Assembly: GCF_014805625.2 (NCBI RefSeq)
Contig: NW_023998414.1
Coordinates: forward strand, 16,152,253 to 16,216,252
Direction of reading: 5' to 3'
DNA from: Glossina fuscipes
Lineage: Eukaryota; Arthropoda; Insecta; Diptera; Glossinidae
DNA: 64,000 nt
Shown here one piece after another: positions 50,760 to 62,789 of this stretch (the stretch's first letter is position 1; each line of letters begins with the position of its first letter). The position numbers and the translations under genes were made by a program. The notes under the pieces were generated by a model. That model was not told where the DNA came from. It saw only the letters and a program-made list of their open reading frames with translations, and made no database searches.

Positions 50760-50761
<2 letters not shown>

Positions 50762-50807
<46 letters not shown>
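50762..50807. repeat. (ATT)n microsatellite
   Basis: An uninterrupted trinucleotide run of about fifteen units upstream of the LIM exon. Confidence 0.95.
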
Positions 50808-50808
<1 letters not shown>

Positions 50809-51892
50809 GTATGCATTATACGATGACGTTTAACTTGAGTGGATATAACCTGACATACATATCACATTTGACTGTGTTTAATGCATCCTGTTAGCTGGAA
50901 TAAATAAATATTTCTGTATTCTCATCTGATAGATTTTGCTGGCTGCTGAGATCTTATGCAATCCTTTTACTATCAACAAGTATTCTCATCATTTAAATAT
51001 CTGTGTCGTTTTATGATTAATTAAAAATTATAATGCGTCTCTTTTTCACATAATAACCTTTCAATATGTATGTATGAATATAAATATTGTGTGTATTTCT
51101 ATAATTAAATATCAAACTAATTTCTTCAATTTTTTTTTTGCATATGTTTACGTAGATTTAATTAAAGCTAAATTTGTAAGTTTAATTATTCCGTAGACTT
51201 ATATTATACAAGGTGTTGTCGCCCAATAGAATTTAATTAAGTTAATTGACGAAATCTATGCATTTAATATTACGCATTAATATTAGGTCATTTCATAAAT
51301 TATGAGGTTTTCTTCCATGTTAGGGAGAGAAAAAAGTACAATTCGTAAGTAAAGCTTTATTTGAACGGGCAGGAAAAGAAGCTCTGTCCTCTAAATCGTG
51401 ATGTAAACAAATAGCTTAACAGCTTAAGGATGTTTTCGTAGAAAAACTGGTTTTCTATGCCGTCTTTTCAGTTTATATTACATATAGAATGTATATATAG
51501 ATTTTTTCGTATTTTTGTAAAGCATTTTTATGTTTTACAAAAGAATTTATACATCATCCCACCTTTAGACAGGTGATTGGGATAAAAAATGTTGTGTATC
51601 TTAGTTAAGAAACTTAAACGAAATGTACGTGTTCTTTATGTAAGCCAAAGTCGTATCTTTATTCCGAGATGAACCTAATAATTTGCGCATTTATTAAATA
51701 ACTAACTGACCGAATTTAATCTTGTAATAAAATCAACAATGTTTTTGTTCCGGTTGTATGCGTAATAAATTTCCCTTCAAAATAATTAATTATTACTCAT
51801 ACGCCAAGGAATATAATAATATTATATATAAATGAAGTTTTTTCATCGCTTAGATTGTATTGTTTTAAGAAACAAGTATAAGGTACACGTAC

Positions 51893-52027
51893 ATAGTAGC
51901 TTGCGAAAATGGTCAAAGGGGGCGTATCGTTGCCATTGGATAATAATAATAAAGCGGCAATTGTCGTTGGCTCATTGATTTCGAATTTACGTGCACAAAC
52001 TACTACATTACTCAATAAGTTGCGGGC
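51893..52027 (-). CDS. Candidate 135-nt upstream exon, unknown product
   Basis: The acceptor TATCTTTCAG and donor GTACGTG enclose 45 codons in phase 0 (ARNLLSNVVVCARKFEINEP and onward, ending TIFASYY). Only one frame is open. Both splice sites are good, but the exon's phases do not fit directly onto the LIM exon, which needs one leftover base, unless a weaker donor four bases downstream is used. On the opposite strand, 51909-52031 reads as 40 codons ending in TGA with equally protein-like composition (SLPLDNNNKAAIVVGSLISN), so the coding strand is uncertain. No family recognised. Confidence 0.35.
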
Positions 52028-52139
52028 CTGAAAGATATATGTCAACACTGTTGATATGAATTTCTGGATACTACTAATCCTCAAATGATACGTATCTAAA
52101 TTTCATGACATTCTAATAATTAACTTGCAAGTTACAACT

Positions 52140-52720
52140 ATTTCAGAGACGTCAGTTTTGGTCATTTTCAAAACAATGGAACAATCTGAATTTCCTATGC
52201 AGATAAACAAAGCATGGCGTTTTAATGGAAAAGAATACTATTCAAGGAAGGTAATGGCATGATAAGTGTTATTTGAACTTTGCGGCATCGAGACACACGG
52301 TATAGAAATACTTTGCTGACTTTAAACGCGGCCGTACAGGCTTGGATGGTCCTTAACGCACTGGCCGCCAGAATTTGGCAGTTGTTTTATAAAACAAAAA
52401 AAAAGAAAAAACAAAGCCAATAAATTGAAGACAAGAAGAAGAAGCTCTATTCAAAGTGAGCGCCGCATTTGCTAACTTTTGACCAGGAAGAGCAACGTGT
52501 TGATGATCCAAAGTAGAGTTTGGAGATGTTTAGGTAAAATAAAAAGCATTTTTCACGCAAAGCATAAATCTAAAAAAGCATTACACCTTACGAGTCAAAT
52601 CCGCAATAAACTGAGTGGCCAGCTGTCGGCAAAAGCCATCTCTCTAGATGTAGAAAAATAAGTGCTGGAAGTGCTGGAATTCTTATGAGTGATCAATCTC
52701 AGTTTGATTGCGTGCCTGTG
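52140..52720 (+). pseudogene. Decayed mariner transposase fragment
   Basis: The conceptual plus-strand translation, with stops and frameshifts, contains the N-terminal helix-turn-helix block typical of mariner (AASRHTV, then FADFKRGRTGLDG near 52285-52350). Further on come LTFDQEEQRVDDPK and SLEMFR-NKKHF (52470-52550), and TEWPAVGKSHLS with SAGSAGIL (52610-52680). These match the order of mariner transposase blocks (FKRGRT, VDQKQQRVDDS, LEMFxRNKKDF, AEWTAxGE). The copy is inactive and lacks a recognisable catalytic remainder. Confidence 0.75.
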
Positions 52721-54104
52721 AACGACGCAATCACTGTATCCTCATTCCGCAAATAGAAGAAGGTGTAAGCAGAAAATCAAATGTTCCTGGAATGTAAATC
52801 AAGATAAGTTAACTTAGGACCTAAAACAACGTAAACATCCAGTTATAGGAGTTTTTTTTAACGAAAAAAGTGCTCTTCCCATAATCTTTAAATGCCTCCC
52901 GTTGAGCACATTTGCCAAAGATAATTATTTTAATTATTTGACCAACAACCTGACAATATGGTGCCAGCTATTCTGTTGTGTTTTTATTTTTCATTTTTCC
53001 AAACGGCCAACAATGATAATAACACGACAAATGCAATTAAAATAAATAAATAGTAACGAGTGAGAGGAACATAATTTATCTGTACACGTATAACAATAAT
53101 CAACAGCATAATGGTAATAACAGGAGTCAGCGTCTGGTAACTCCTCCCGAGAGAAGCAATTAATAGTGTGTTGATATGAGTGTAACATTGGTCTAACAAT
53201 ACAGTAAAGGGCAAAAAAAAATAAATAAATAAATAAATAAAAAACGAAACACAAAAAACAAAAAAAAAATTCCATTTATTCCCAAAGACCATGAGTAATA
53301 ATTTCAGATGCAAAAGCGAGAGAGTGGGATAGAGTGGAGCTATACTTTTAGTATGACAATAATAAACGTGTCGAACAACAAAACTGATGCAGTTGTTATG
53401 AATATCTAATAACATTCGTACGTATTCTCGCCTACTACATGCATGTTGGGTAAGAGATAGTCTCCTAAAATTGCGATGTTACAATGATTACTGATATCTT
53501 GGAGGTTTTTTATTCACCTCTATTGCCTCTTTTTTCATCTTTACGCTTAACGATGTCTTTTTATTAATAACGTTCGCAAATACACTCCAAGGTCTTTATA
53601 AAGGCAACCAAAACCATCCGCGCATATGCTGAATTTTGAATAAATATATTCCGCGTACGAAGGAGGCTCATTGGCCCATCAGGCTAAAATATTATGAAAA
53701 AGTGCCATAAATTATAACAGATTTGTGTAAGCAATCGACGATCTGAACCCGATGTTAGGCCGTATTTGAATTTCAAATAAAGCTTAGCCAAGAAATAGTT
53801 TCTAATGGACATAATTAACAAATATGAAGAGAAGAAAGAAACATTTGACGTCTTCAAGTCTTATTTGTTGGTTTGTGCTTCCTTTTTATGACAATAGTGT
53901 TAAGCTAAGATTTCTTGGAAATTTGCTTATGCCTCAAATGATTTTGAGCAGGACTTTGAAAAATTGCTATAATATCTCTTCAGAGTGCAACGGTTACGAT
54001 TTTTGCTGGTAGCTGTGTGCGTTCCGGTGAGATTAAAAATGAGAATAATTTCAATTAAATTAATTTTACATAAAGTAATGTATTCGTTTTAGATAATTAA
54101 AATT

Positions 54105-54290
54105 TTTTGTCCGCCTGATTGGCTGAATAGGCAAAGAGTCTCGACTAACCACTTAATGGTCGTGGGTTGAAACCTCAAGTCCGGTAGAGTTTTCAATAAA
54201 GCTGATACCCTCAGAAAACTAGTGCTTTAAGATTTTAGTCTTAGAATTTATTCTCTGTCTAAATTAATAATAATAATATAATAATAATAA
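54105..54290 (+). repeat. tRNA-derived SINE copy (family A)
   Basis: The copy has TTGGCTGAATAGGCAAAGAG (A-box-like), then CTCGACT, ATGGTCGTGGGTTGAAACC (B box), AGAGTTTTCAATAAAGCTGA, 'ttagtcttagaattta' and a (TAA)n-like tail. It is more complete at the 5' end than the copy at 21 kb. Confidence 0.72.
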
Positions 54291-54604
54291 TAATATTGAT
54301 AAATATTTCGATTCTCTACTATGCATTTTTAATACCCATTTATTATTTGTTTATTATTACATTGTACATTCTATAAGCAAATTAATATGAATAAAAACTT
54401 TTCTTGAAGTGCGTCCTTGTACATTTAGCGTTTAGTGGGGCCTTCTCGGGCAATTATTATCAATGTAAGAAGTAGTTGTTTTTTCTTCTATTTAAAATCT
54501 GTGAGCTTATGAGTCCAATTACCTAGCATAACCGTGAATTATTCTCGAGAGTGGCTGACTATCTCCAAAAGCTTAACAGTTGCTGGGTAGAAAAGAGTCT
54601 TTGA

Positions 54605-54725
54605 AAACTCAGAGCGATTGAGCGAGCATACTTGCTCGGAGCTACAGGGTGAGTGCTCAGTCGGTAAGGGCAAAACACTGGATTGGATAGTACTAACTTT
54701 CAAACAAGGAACCTGGAGTTCGTTT
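54605..54725 (+). repeat. Second tRNA-like SINE family (B)
   Basis: Contains GAGTGCTCAGTCGGTAAGGG, very like a tRNA A box and D arm. Related blocks occur at 32255-32465 and 46590-46745 on this strand and at 13835-14015 and 21893-22075 on the other strand. The B box is not clear. Confidence 0.5.
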
Positions 54726-55316
54726 GTTAATTAAACGTTGCTTTCTGATGGAAAAAATACCGTTAGCCATCAGGTTTGTCCTGAAAGAACTTATACTGTT
54801 TCTTGACTGTCGAAGAAATAAATTTTGTGAATGATTTGCTAATTTTAAATAAAGTCGTTTGGACGCCACTGATAATGAACACTTTGTTCGCCCGTATTCG
54901 GCACAAAAGAGCAGTGCATGAAATCTTTTTCAAATTGCATGAGATAGCTTAACAACTGTATGACGTATGCAACCATTAAATTGCATTTTGAGTTTAGAAT
55001 AACTAAAGTAGTTGTGTTTCAATGGAAATTTAATGAAACCGAAATTCACGCACAGGTCATCCTTTAGCATCTCTTTCATGAGTCTTTAGGAACATCATAA
55101 AAAGGCCACTAATGATTCAGCTTTTCAATAATTATGGTTTTTTTTTTTTTTTTTTTTTTAACAAAAAAATACTAATGAATATAAAGTTGCAAAAAAACTT
55201 TTATTCTTATTTATTGTAAATTAATTTAAAAGAGTTTTTATTGACTTAAAACCTTATGAAAATTTTAAGTCGATAATCTACTTAATTCTTGTTTCTGGCT
55301 ATGTTGTGAAAAAAGG

Positions 55317-55319
<3 letters not shown>

Positions 55320-55348
<29 letters not shown>
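55320..55348. repeat. (GA)n microsatellite
   Basis: A GA run about 130 bp downstream (in transcript direction) of the candidate exon at 55481-55543. On the transcribed strand it is CT-rich. Confidence 0.95.
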
Positions 55349-55353
<5 letters not shown>

Positions 55354-55480
55354 CTTGAAACTCTTCGTCCGCTTCTCACTTTTTACTATCAAATGTCGTT
55401 TTTTGTGCACAAGCCGCGTCTGATTTTATTGTTATTGCATAAACGCTCTTGCAATTAAACAATTTTCATGCTCTACTTAC

Positions 55481-55543
55481 ATTTTACGTAACTCATCCCT
55501 CGTTATTGTAATCGCCCTTTTTCTGTGGTCCCCCGTCAAACAA
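55481..55543 (-). CDS. Candidate 63-nt upstream exon, unknown product
   Basis: The acceptor AAATTTTAG and the strong donor GTAAGTAG bracket 63 nt open in the phase that gives CLTGDHRKRAITITRDELRK. It enters with one codon base and leaves with two. It lies upstream of and on the same strand as Rapgap1. It could belong to the N-terminus of a longer Rapgap1 form, but an exon converting phase 2 to phase 1 would be needed before the LIM exon and was not found. No domain recognised. Confidence 0.35.
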
Positions 55544-56569
55544 CTAAAATTTATAAAACATGACTTTTTACAAGCGATACGCTCTGGGCAAGAATGAAAA
55601 CCATATGATTATATAAACAGATGGCATAAAATGAGAGTAAAACAAGCAAATAAACGTTAAAGTTACAGTTTACAAAAAAGTTGTAAAAAAAGGACGATAA
55701 AAATAATTAAAAAAAAAAAAGAAACAAAACTAAAAAAGCAAAAAGCATAGTAATAATAATACTATTAGTGAAAAGAATTAGCAAAGAAAATGTTGCATTA
55801 GTTATATTCAATGTTTTGAGAGTAATATTAAAACAATGTTTGTGTACGGATTACTTCCCTCTGTATCATCTCCGATTTTCGACTGTCCAAATAGATATAT
55901 CTATAACAATTTTCTGGTTACTCTCTTCATGTTTTTCACAATGAAAATATCTCTAATAAAGGAAGTGCTAGAACGAAGGCCAGACAGACATGGCCAAATT
56001 CGCCCCAGAATCATATATGGAGTAAACGTGTACATCTGTAAGCAATTCTCATAATTATATTTACATAACGAGGCATAGACACGAGCACAATTTCTCTTTT
56101 TGCAAAGAGCTTAGAAAATCTGTTTCCACGCTATTTACTAGCTATGTAGCAAGATAAAGGTTTATTGACGGACAAGATCGGTCTACACCTCTTTCTTTAC
56201 TTTTCTTTCGCTATAAAATATTAGAATTAATATCTGGCTGACATATAAAGGCTTGCTTATCATGGGAAAACTTATAAGTGAAAAAGTCCAAAACATAAAC
56301 ATGTCCAGGGAAAACTTAGTAGAGTAAACTTATGTGTCTAACTATTATTTTGTACAAGTTTTCATTGTGAAATACTTGAAAAATTAGATCATGTTGCCCT
56401 ACAAAGTGTTGTTTTTTTCCATCCAAATTTTTCTTGCACTCATTTCGTATGCCAGAGTATTATGTTTTTTAAATTTTGGTCTAGGGGTATTTCATATGCA
56501 AATTTGCTTTTTTTTTAATATAGGTACTCTTTTATAGCAAAATTTTCTTCATAGGTCGAGGGACCATCA

Positions 56570-56815
56570 AAATAATTCTATCGAATCGGTTTGCAGCGCC
56601 GTAACTCCTTGTGTTAAAACGTGTCTGTGTGTCCAATTTATTCAAAATATCTTGAAAATCTGCACAAATAAACATGAACGGATATAAGATGGATAGACGG
56701 ACGGACATGCTTAAATCGTTTTAAAAAATTATGCCGAATTAATTCATATAAAAAATATGGATCCTTTTTAACTTCCTCTGGTTGTTGCGTACACACGAAC
56801 AAGTGTTTATATATA
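56570..56815. repeat. GTCCGTC-family dispersed repeat copy
   Basis: Blocks: 'ttctatcgaatcggtttgca', 'gatagacggacggacatgct', 'taaatcgttttaaaaaatta' and 'tggttgttgcgtacacacga', ending in a (TA)n run at 56809-56830. Confidence 0.65.
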
Positions 56816-56854
56816 TATATATATATATATAAAATAAGGTATAAAAACGCTTAC

Positions 56855-56882
56855 AATACTTTCTTATTGGCTCTTCTATGCG
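56855..56882 (-). CDS. Candidate 28-nt microexon
   Basis: A very strong acceptor (TTATTTCTTTTGCAG) is followed 28 nt later by donor GTAAGCG. In the frame that runs into the exon at 55543-55481 it encodes HRRANKKV, and the split codon then gives F before CLTGD. In that phase neither exon has a stop. The length and matching phase argue for a pair of real exons, but 28 nt is too short to judge coding potential. Confidence 0.28.
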
Positions 56883-59009
56883 CTGCAAAAGAAATAAGAA
56901 GTCACACACACATAACTAAAATAATAAGCCGTTAGTGGGTATAATGCTATTAAATTTTGCAGTAAAAATATACGAAATTAAAAAATATGTATTCCTTCAA
57001 AAAGCGAGTGACAATATTTGAAACGTAACGTCCTATGCGCACGTAAGTTATAGCGTTCGCTTACAGTCTTCTAAAGTAAGTGTAGATTCTAGCTCTATTA
57101 AATGTAGAAAATCGAGCCGAAATCATACCAGAGACGATAGAACAACCCATTCAGCCATCTTTGAAAGTATATGGCACAAGAGATGATAAATATTGATTAA
57201 ATAGGGCTCATAGAGATAACACCTTTCTTACGGTTTACGTTTAGGAGGATTGCTCCTGTTAAATTGAAGAGGCACTGTAAAATCGATTAGTGAACACTAG
57301 AAAGTGATAAGTGCTGAAGAAACTGAAACCAGTTATTCAAATCACAATACTTAACAAGGAATTTTAAATAAATGGTAAATGAAAAGAGGATAGCTCCGAG
57401 GATAGATCAGGAATACCCTAAACCATATTGGGAATGATTATAATTAAAGAAAACGAAAACCAGAAAACGGAGTCTTGCTGCAAGCTAGTGTTTCATTTAG
57501 TATCTTACAATAAAGCCATTCTTCCACTCAGAATCGATAAATTTTCTACATCTTTTGATAAGTTATTATTTTGCTCTCTTTTTCTAAAAACAATCATTAA
57601 AATATAATCCAATAAAAGTATTTACCGATGAATTTGTATTCAAATTAGTCTTGAGCTTCTCATCACAGCATTGTCACCGTTTTGATTCTTCTTTGAGTTT
57701 TTATCGAACTCCAAAAGCTAACTGAAATCGCGAACCGCTTGCAGTTGCTCTCAAATAACTGCACAAGGACATAAGAACAATACTCTTGCGGGGATTATTT
57801 TTTTCAAAACAAAAAAAAAAAAAAAGAAGAGAATAAATCATTCGTTACGTTTCTAATGAATTTTTTACCTGCTTTTCATGCTATATATTTTACGACTCTT
57901 GATAAAGATCTCAGCTTTGCCAAGTTGTTGTTTCACAATAAAAGTTTACGACGTTATTATATATTCACTTATGGTGCATATGATTGCAATGCGAATTAAT
58001 TTTGAATTACTGGGAAGAGTGGTATTCAAATAATTTATTTAAATTATTCATAATTATTTGTATATAAGAAAAAAAAAAAAGTAAAAAAAAATTTTTGAAG
58101 GAAGGAAGAACAAGCATCAGGAAATACGTTCTTATTGATTGTTTTATTTCAGGAGAAAGCTAACAAATATTTTGTGTATTGCATCACTAGCGACACATTT
58201 TTCCTCTTTTTTAGGCAGTTTATGGATGTCCTTGCAGAGGAGTGGTTGAATTTTTGAAGCAAAAATATACATATATGATACTGTTAGATCGGCTTTCATA
58301 CGCAGCCATGAAGATTGATAATAATGCAAGTTAATTCCGCATGGCACTTCGTTCAATAAGATTGTAGGATTACTAATGAACACTAAAAAAACAGTCGCTA
58401 GACAAAATTCAACTTGATTCATTAACATAATCTCCTTTAAGGGTAAAGTGTTCACTCCAAAGATTCTCTAACATTTAGAAGCCGCTCCTACACAGCGATT
58501 TGTTCCAAACTGTCTCTAACTTGTAAACTAATGGTTAGAATGTCATGAAACTTTGATACGCTTCGTTTGAAGTTTGGTACTATCCACAAATTATCTGGAT
58601 TCGTCAATAGTGGCGGTATATATATGTAATCTTAAGAGCTTATTTAATGGTATGGCGAATCAGGTTGGGCTCTTTATATAAGGTTTCTTTCGAGATGATG
58701 TGTCGGCCTTCGAATTTTAAAATTCATTTAAAAAACATATTGAACTTCAGTTTTTAAGTGCTTGTGTGTGCACACATTTGAGGACAACTCGGAAGTTTTT
58801 GTGGGGTACCGTTTATGTACATCTCAGAGTTTACGCCTTTGATAGAAAGATCGAAGGGAAGGAGACTAATAACCGTTCTACCTATAAATATCGGATCTTG
58901 TAAACGTGCGCACAGATGGACCGATACAAAGCTAGACAGACAAATGCTCAAACGTGCAAACAGAAAGGCAGCTAGACATTTTCCTGAGCAAATCCATATA
59001 ACTAATTCG

Positions 59010-59800
59010 TTTTAATGAAGAAGCGGTTTTTCATTAATACAAGCGGTTATACTATATGCTAGGACTAAAGGACTTGATGGTCAGTTTAGCAGGTTTAATA
59101 AAGTCAAATATTTTATTGATATTAAGTTTTCCAAGTGTTTTCAAGCTGTCTATACGGATAGATGCTCTGAAAATTAGTCTTCGAATATTAGCAAAGTTTC
59201 GTCAATCAGACAGTATATGTTTGACCGTAAGATTCACGATCGTAGATCGGGGGAGTAGATTTCTGAAGGTTCTATTGATGTGTTGCAGTGGTATGCCCAA
59301 GTCGGATTCTTGCAAATCTTTTGTGAATGACAGTGTTGTCAATTTTTTAACTCTTTTCCTAATATATTGTTGAAGGTCAAACATTTCATTGTGTCGTCTA
59401 TAATTTAAATTGCGGAAGTTGCGGATTCGACCGCTAGGTCAGCCGGCTCATTTCCGAAGAGACCAACTTATATGACTTCATGGTGTTCCAGTTGAAATTC
59501 AAGGGTTTTACGAAGGGTTTAAGTTTAGCTTTACGAAGATGTTTGTAGCCTGAAGAGTAGCTCTAGCTTCGGTTGTGAATGTTGATGCACTTTTGTGTAG
59601 GACGTTATTATTTGGGACTTGGACGATGGCATCTATTATTGCATAGGCTGGAAACCGTCTTTTACTGTCATTGTATTCTTTATTTGGCCATATGATAAGC
59701 CTGGTCATGTTGCTTTCATTGGCTTTATTTGAAATCAAATTAGAATCATTCATGGCAGTCTGCGGAGAACGAAATGAAGTATAATCTGACAATGGTCATA
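59010..59800 (-). pseudogene. Decayed non-LTR retrotransposon 3' end with RNase H
   Basis: The minus frame 59792-59508 contains FTTEARATLQA, the conserved 'F-T-A-E-A-x-A-I-L-x-A' block of LINE RNase H domains. After a stop, the next stretch reads GLFGNEPADLAVESAT (about 59450-59420), matching the family's 'G-N-E-x-A-D' motif. A further frame to about 59202 continues the C-terminal tail. Upstream reverse transcriptase was not seen, so this is a 5'-truncated, broken copy, probably of an I- or jockey-like clade. Confidence 0.65.
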
Positions 59801-61244
59801 GTGGTGATGTGCTATATATCTATACTTTAAAGAATATGGTAGAAAGCGACGACTGACTCGGTCAGCTGATGAGAAATCACGCATAAAATAGTTAAGGTTT
59901 TCCACACAAACTTGGGTTATCATCGTGGCAACCCAACGGGTGCGCTAAGATTTGATTATGAGCATTATAAAAATTTCGTATAAAAATTCGAATACAATTT
60001 TCGATGTTGAAAAACAACAAGACAATATTGTAAACTCTCTTCAACGCAACATGCTTCACAGCCGTTCAAACGATTGAGTTATTGAGAACAAAGTTTGATA
60101 CTCTTATACGATAAAAGCATTATATGATCAAGAGATTGTATGATTTTTCATACAACTTGTGGAGATCTATCCAAACAAAAAAAAATTTTTTTTTTTTCTT
60201 TCCCATATAGACAGCGCAATAGCTGATCGATTTATAACAAATTTTACGCCGATATTTTTAGTATATGAGACATATCTTGGATTGGAAGTACAGTCACAAG
60301 CCAAACGGAACTAAAGCAATTCAACAGAATGGCTGCGAAATGATATAAGATGAATGAAGAACCAATGCATTATCTTGCCGCAGCAACCAAGAGTTGATTC
60401 AATTCACACAGACACTTAACCTCACAATACTCGATAATGATATTTGTTGCCAAAACTTTGCCCAGTGGTGACAATAAAATAAATTTTCGATAATGAGATT
60501 TTTTTCCTGATTGCTTTTGTTTTCTAACTGATTTTACGCCAAGTTGCGCTGTTTTTGGCCAAGCTGTTCAATAGAACTGTATATAATTGAAGAAAGTGTC
60601 TGCTATATATCTCTGAGCGATGGATCTGTCCCATTCACTTTGTGAAATGAGAAAAAAAAATATTTCAACTTGTGATTTGATTAATGATGACATTGCCAAT
60701 TCGAACGACAACATATACTAAAGAACGAACAGATGAACAAAAATGAACACTGAGTCTGAATTAACTCCTTCCAACTAACCTTTATTTACTATTACTCGCG
60801 TCTTTATAATGGAGTTGCTGAGGCATATTACTTCTTTTTTGGCCTGTTACAAACAAAATGAGTAAGTGAGTATAATCTTATCAAATGGCTTGCCAAGCAA
60901 GACGTTCGAACTGAAGCAGAAGGGAAGAACACAATTTGTTTTCATTTTCTTTTATCATAATAAATTTTCATTAATTTTCGCTATCATTCGCAGCTTTCAG
61001 AAGAGGACGAGTGCATTTACATACATATGTTATATATGTATATGTGCACATCAGGAAAACATATATAAAAAAAACTCTCCATACATACATATATATGCGT
61101 ATGGATGTAAATTGTATTGGTCAATAAGTTCCGGAAATAAAAAAGAAAAATGTTTTTTTTCGAAATGATTCATCATTCTATCTCTAAAAAATATTACCAT
61201 GGAAGCTATGCTTCTCTACGACTTCGATGACGTTGTAAAGTACG

Positions 61245-61302
61245 TTGAAAGAATGCTTCAGTTTTCGCAAGTACGAAAGAACGCTTCAGTTTTCGCAAGT
61301 GC
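61245..61302 (+). repeat. 27-bp tandem duplication in an unassigned short frame
   Basis: The unit 'gaaagaa(t/c)gcttcagttt' plus 'tcgcaagt' occurs twice back to back. It lies in a plus frame (61199-61396, 65 codons) of unknown nature with no splice or family support. Confidence 0.7.
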
Positions 61303-62789
61303 CTTACTTTCAGATTTGCAAACCGATAAAAGTCAGCGCGCTATGCAATTCGAACAATTCGAACTTCAAGTCATGCACACTATCCATTTTCATTAATCCG
61401 GTTCCGAGACGCTGTACTCGTTTTACTGTGAATAATAAACGCGGCATTTATTTAAAATATGGGTTTTCCAAATTTTCATTGCTTTACCTATCTTCAAGAT
61501 GTCAACTACCTTTTGCAACTTTAGCTTCCGATTATCGAAAAAAATTTGCAAAATTTTTATGATTGCTTTGTAGTATTAATAATCCTTCTGAGCTTTGTTT
61601 AAAACCAGCAAACTATTGATAAATTGATGTTTTCAGCCGAGAAGAGTTTTCATAACACCTTTCAAGCCAATTCTCAATTTGAATGGTATTTTTTTCTCAT
61701 CATATTTAGTTCTTATTTAGTTAACAGACGAAATTCGGATTCTATTCTATTGTTTTGAAGATAATAGAAATTGTAGGACGAAAACAAATGATTCAAATGA
61801 CATGAATTTTGGGCAAGCATCATTTGAGGATTGAAATCTTCTAAGAATTGTTTTCGCATTTTTTTTTTTTTTTTAGAGACGACATATATAATTCAGTTCT
61901 GGAATTTATTGATCAATGTGCCATACATATATATGGTTTAATGCTTTTTTTTTTTTTCTTTTTTATACATTGTGCAGATATATAATATAAAACATTATTA
62001 GTTGTTCTAGGAGAGTGCGTATTGTATTATATGTCTCTACCTATAATACCTGTGTCGGTGCTAAACAATATACAGCTCGTTGTAATCAATAAAATACAAT
62101 ACACCCAGCATACCAAATAAATAAAAATAACCACAACAACACAATAGCGACAACGTGACGAAGAAGAAGAATGAGAGTATAAGAAGATGAGGAGAGAACA
62201 ATATTTCTTATTCAGAGTTCAACGTCTAAGTAATTTATTTATTTTTATTTCTATCAAGCTTTTGTTCGGACGGTCACCTCTACATATCCATTATCATCGT
62301 TATTATTATAACTAAAATGTTTGTATGCCTAACTGATTTCAAGCTAGCAATATACTTACCGCATATATGCGATTGAAACCCTGGTAAATATATATTTATA
62401 AAAAAACGAGGAATTTTACGTCATGAGGCTGTTATTTAAGCACGCAAGTGTACAGTATTATGGTTTATAGGCATCGGGTCCTTGCGTGTTAATCTCACAT
62501 TTAATTATTAACTTAGTTAATGGGTATGAATGAAATGAGTTAGGATAAACCTCGATCATCATCATCTGATATTTGTAATAAGTCATATATAAACTAATTA
62601 AAAATTTTGCCAACTGTTTAATTATCAGTGCAATTGTGTTGAAAGTTTCCTGCTTGCTTACATGCTAGAAGATGCAGGAACAAAAAATGAAAATGAAAAA
62701 AACAACAAAAAGGAAGAAGAAAGTAGGAAGATTACATAATCATTGAATGATAATGCTTGCAACAACCAAAAGTAGTTTTATAGGCGTCT

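Noticed and set aside
52984..53415. 143-codon hydrophobic minus-strand ORF that could suggest a membrane protein
   Set aside because: It is driven by AT-rich low-complexity sequence ((ATAA)n and poly-A runs), and a second overlapping frame is just as open.
54535..54605. Minus-strand segment with acceptor TTTTCTACCCAG and donor GTAATTGG
   Set aside because: All three frames contain stops between the two sites, so it is not a coding exon.
57630..57740. Minus-strand segment ending EKLKTNLNTNSS before donor GTAAATAC
   Set aside because: An in-frame TGA lies upstream and there is no acceptor between it and the open part.
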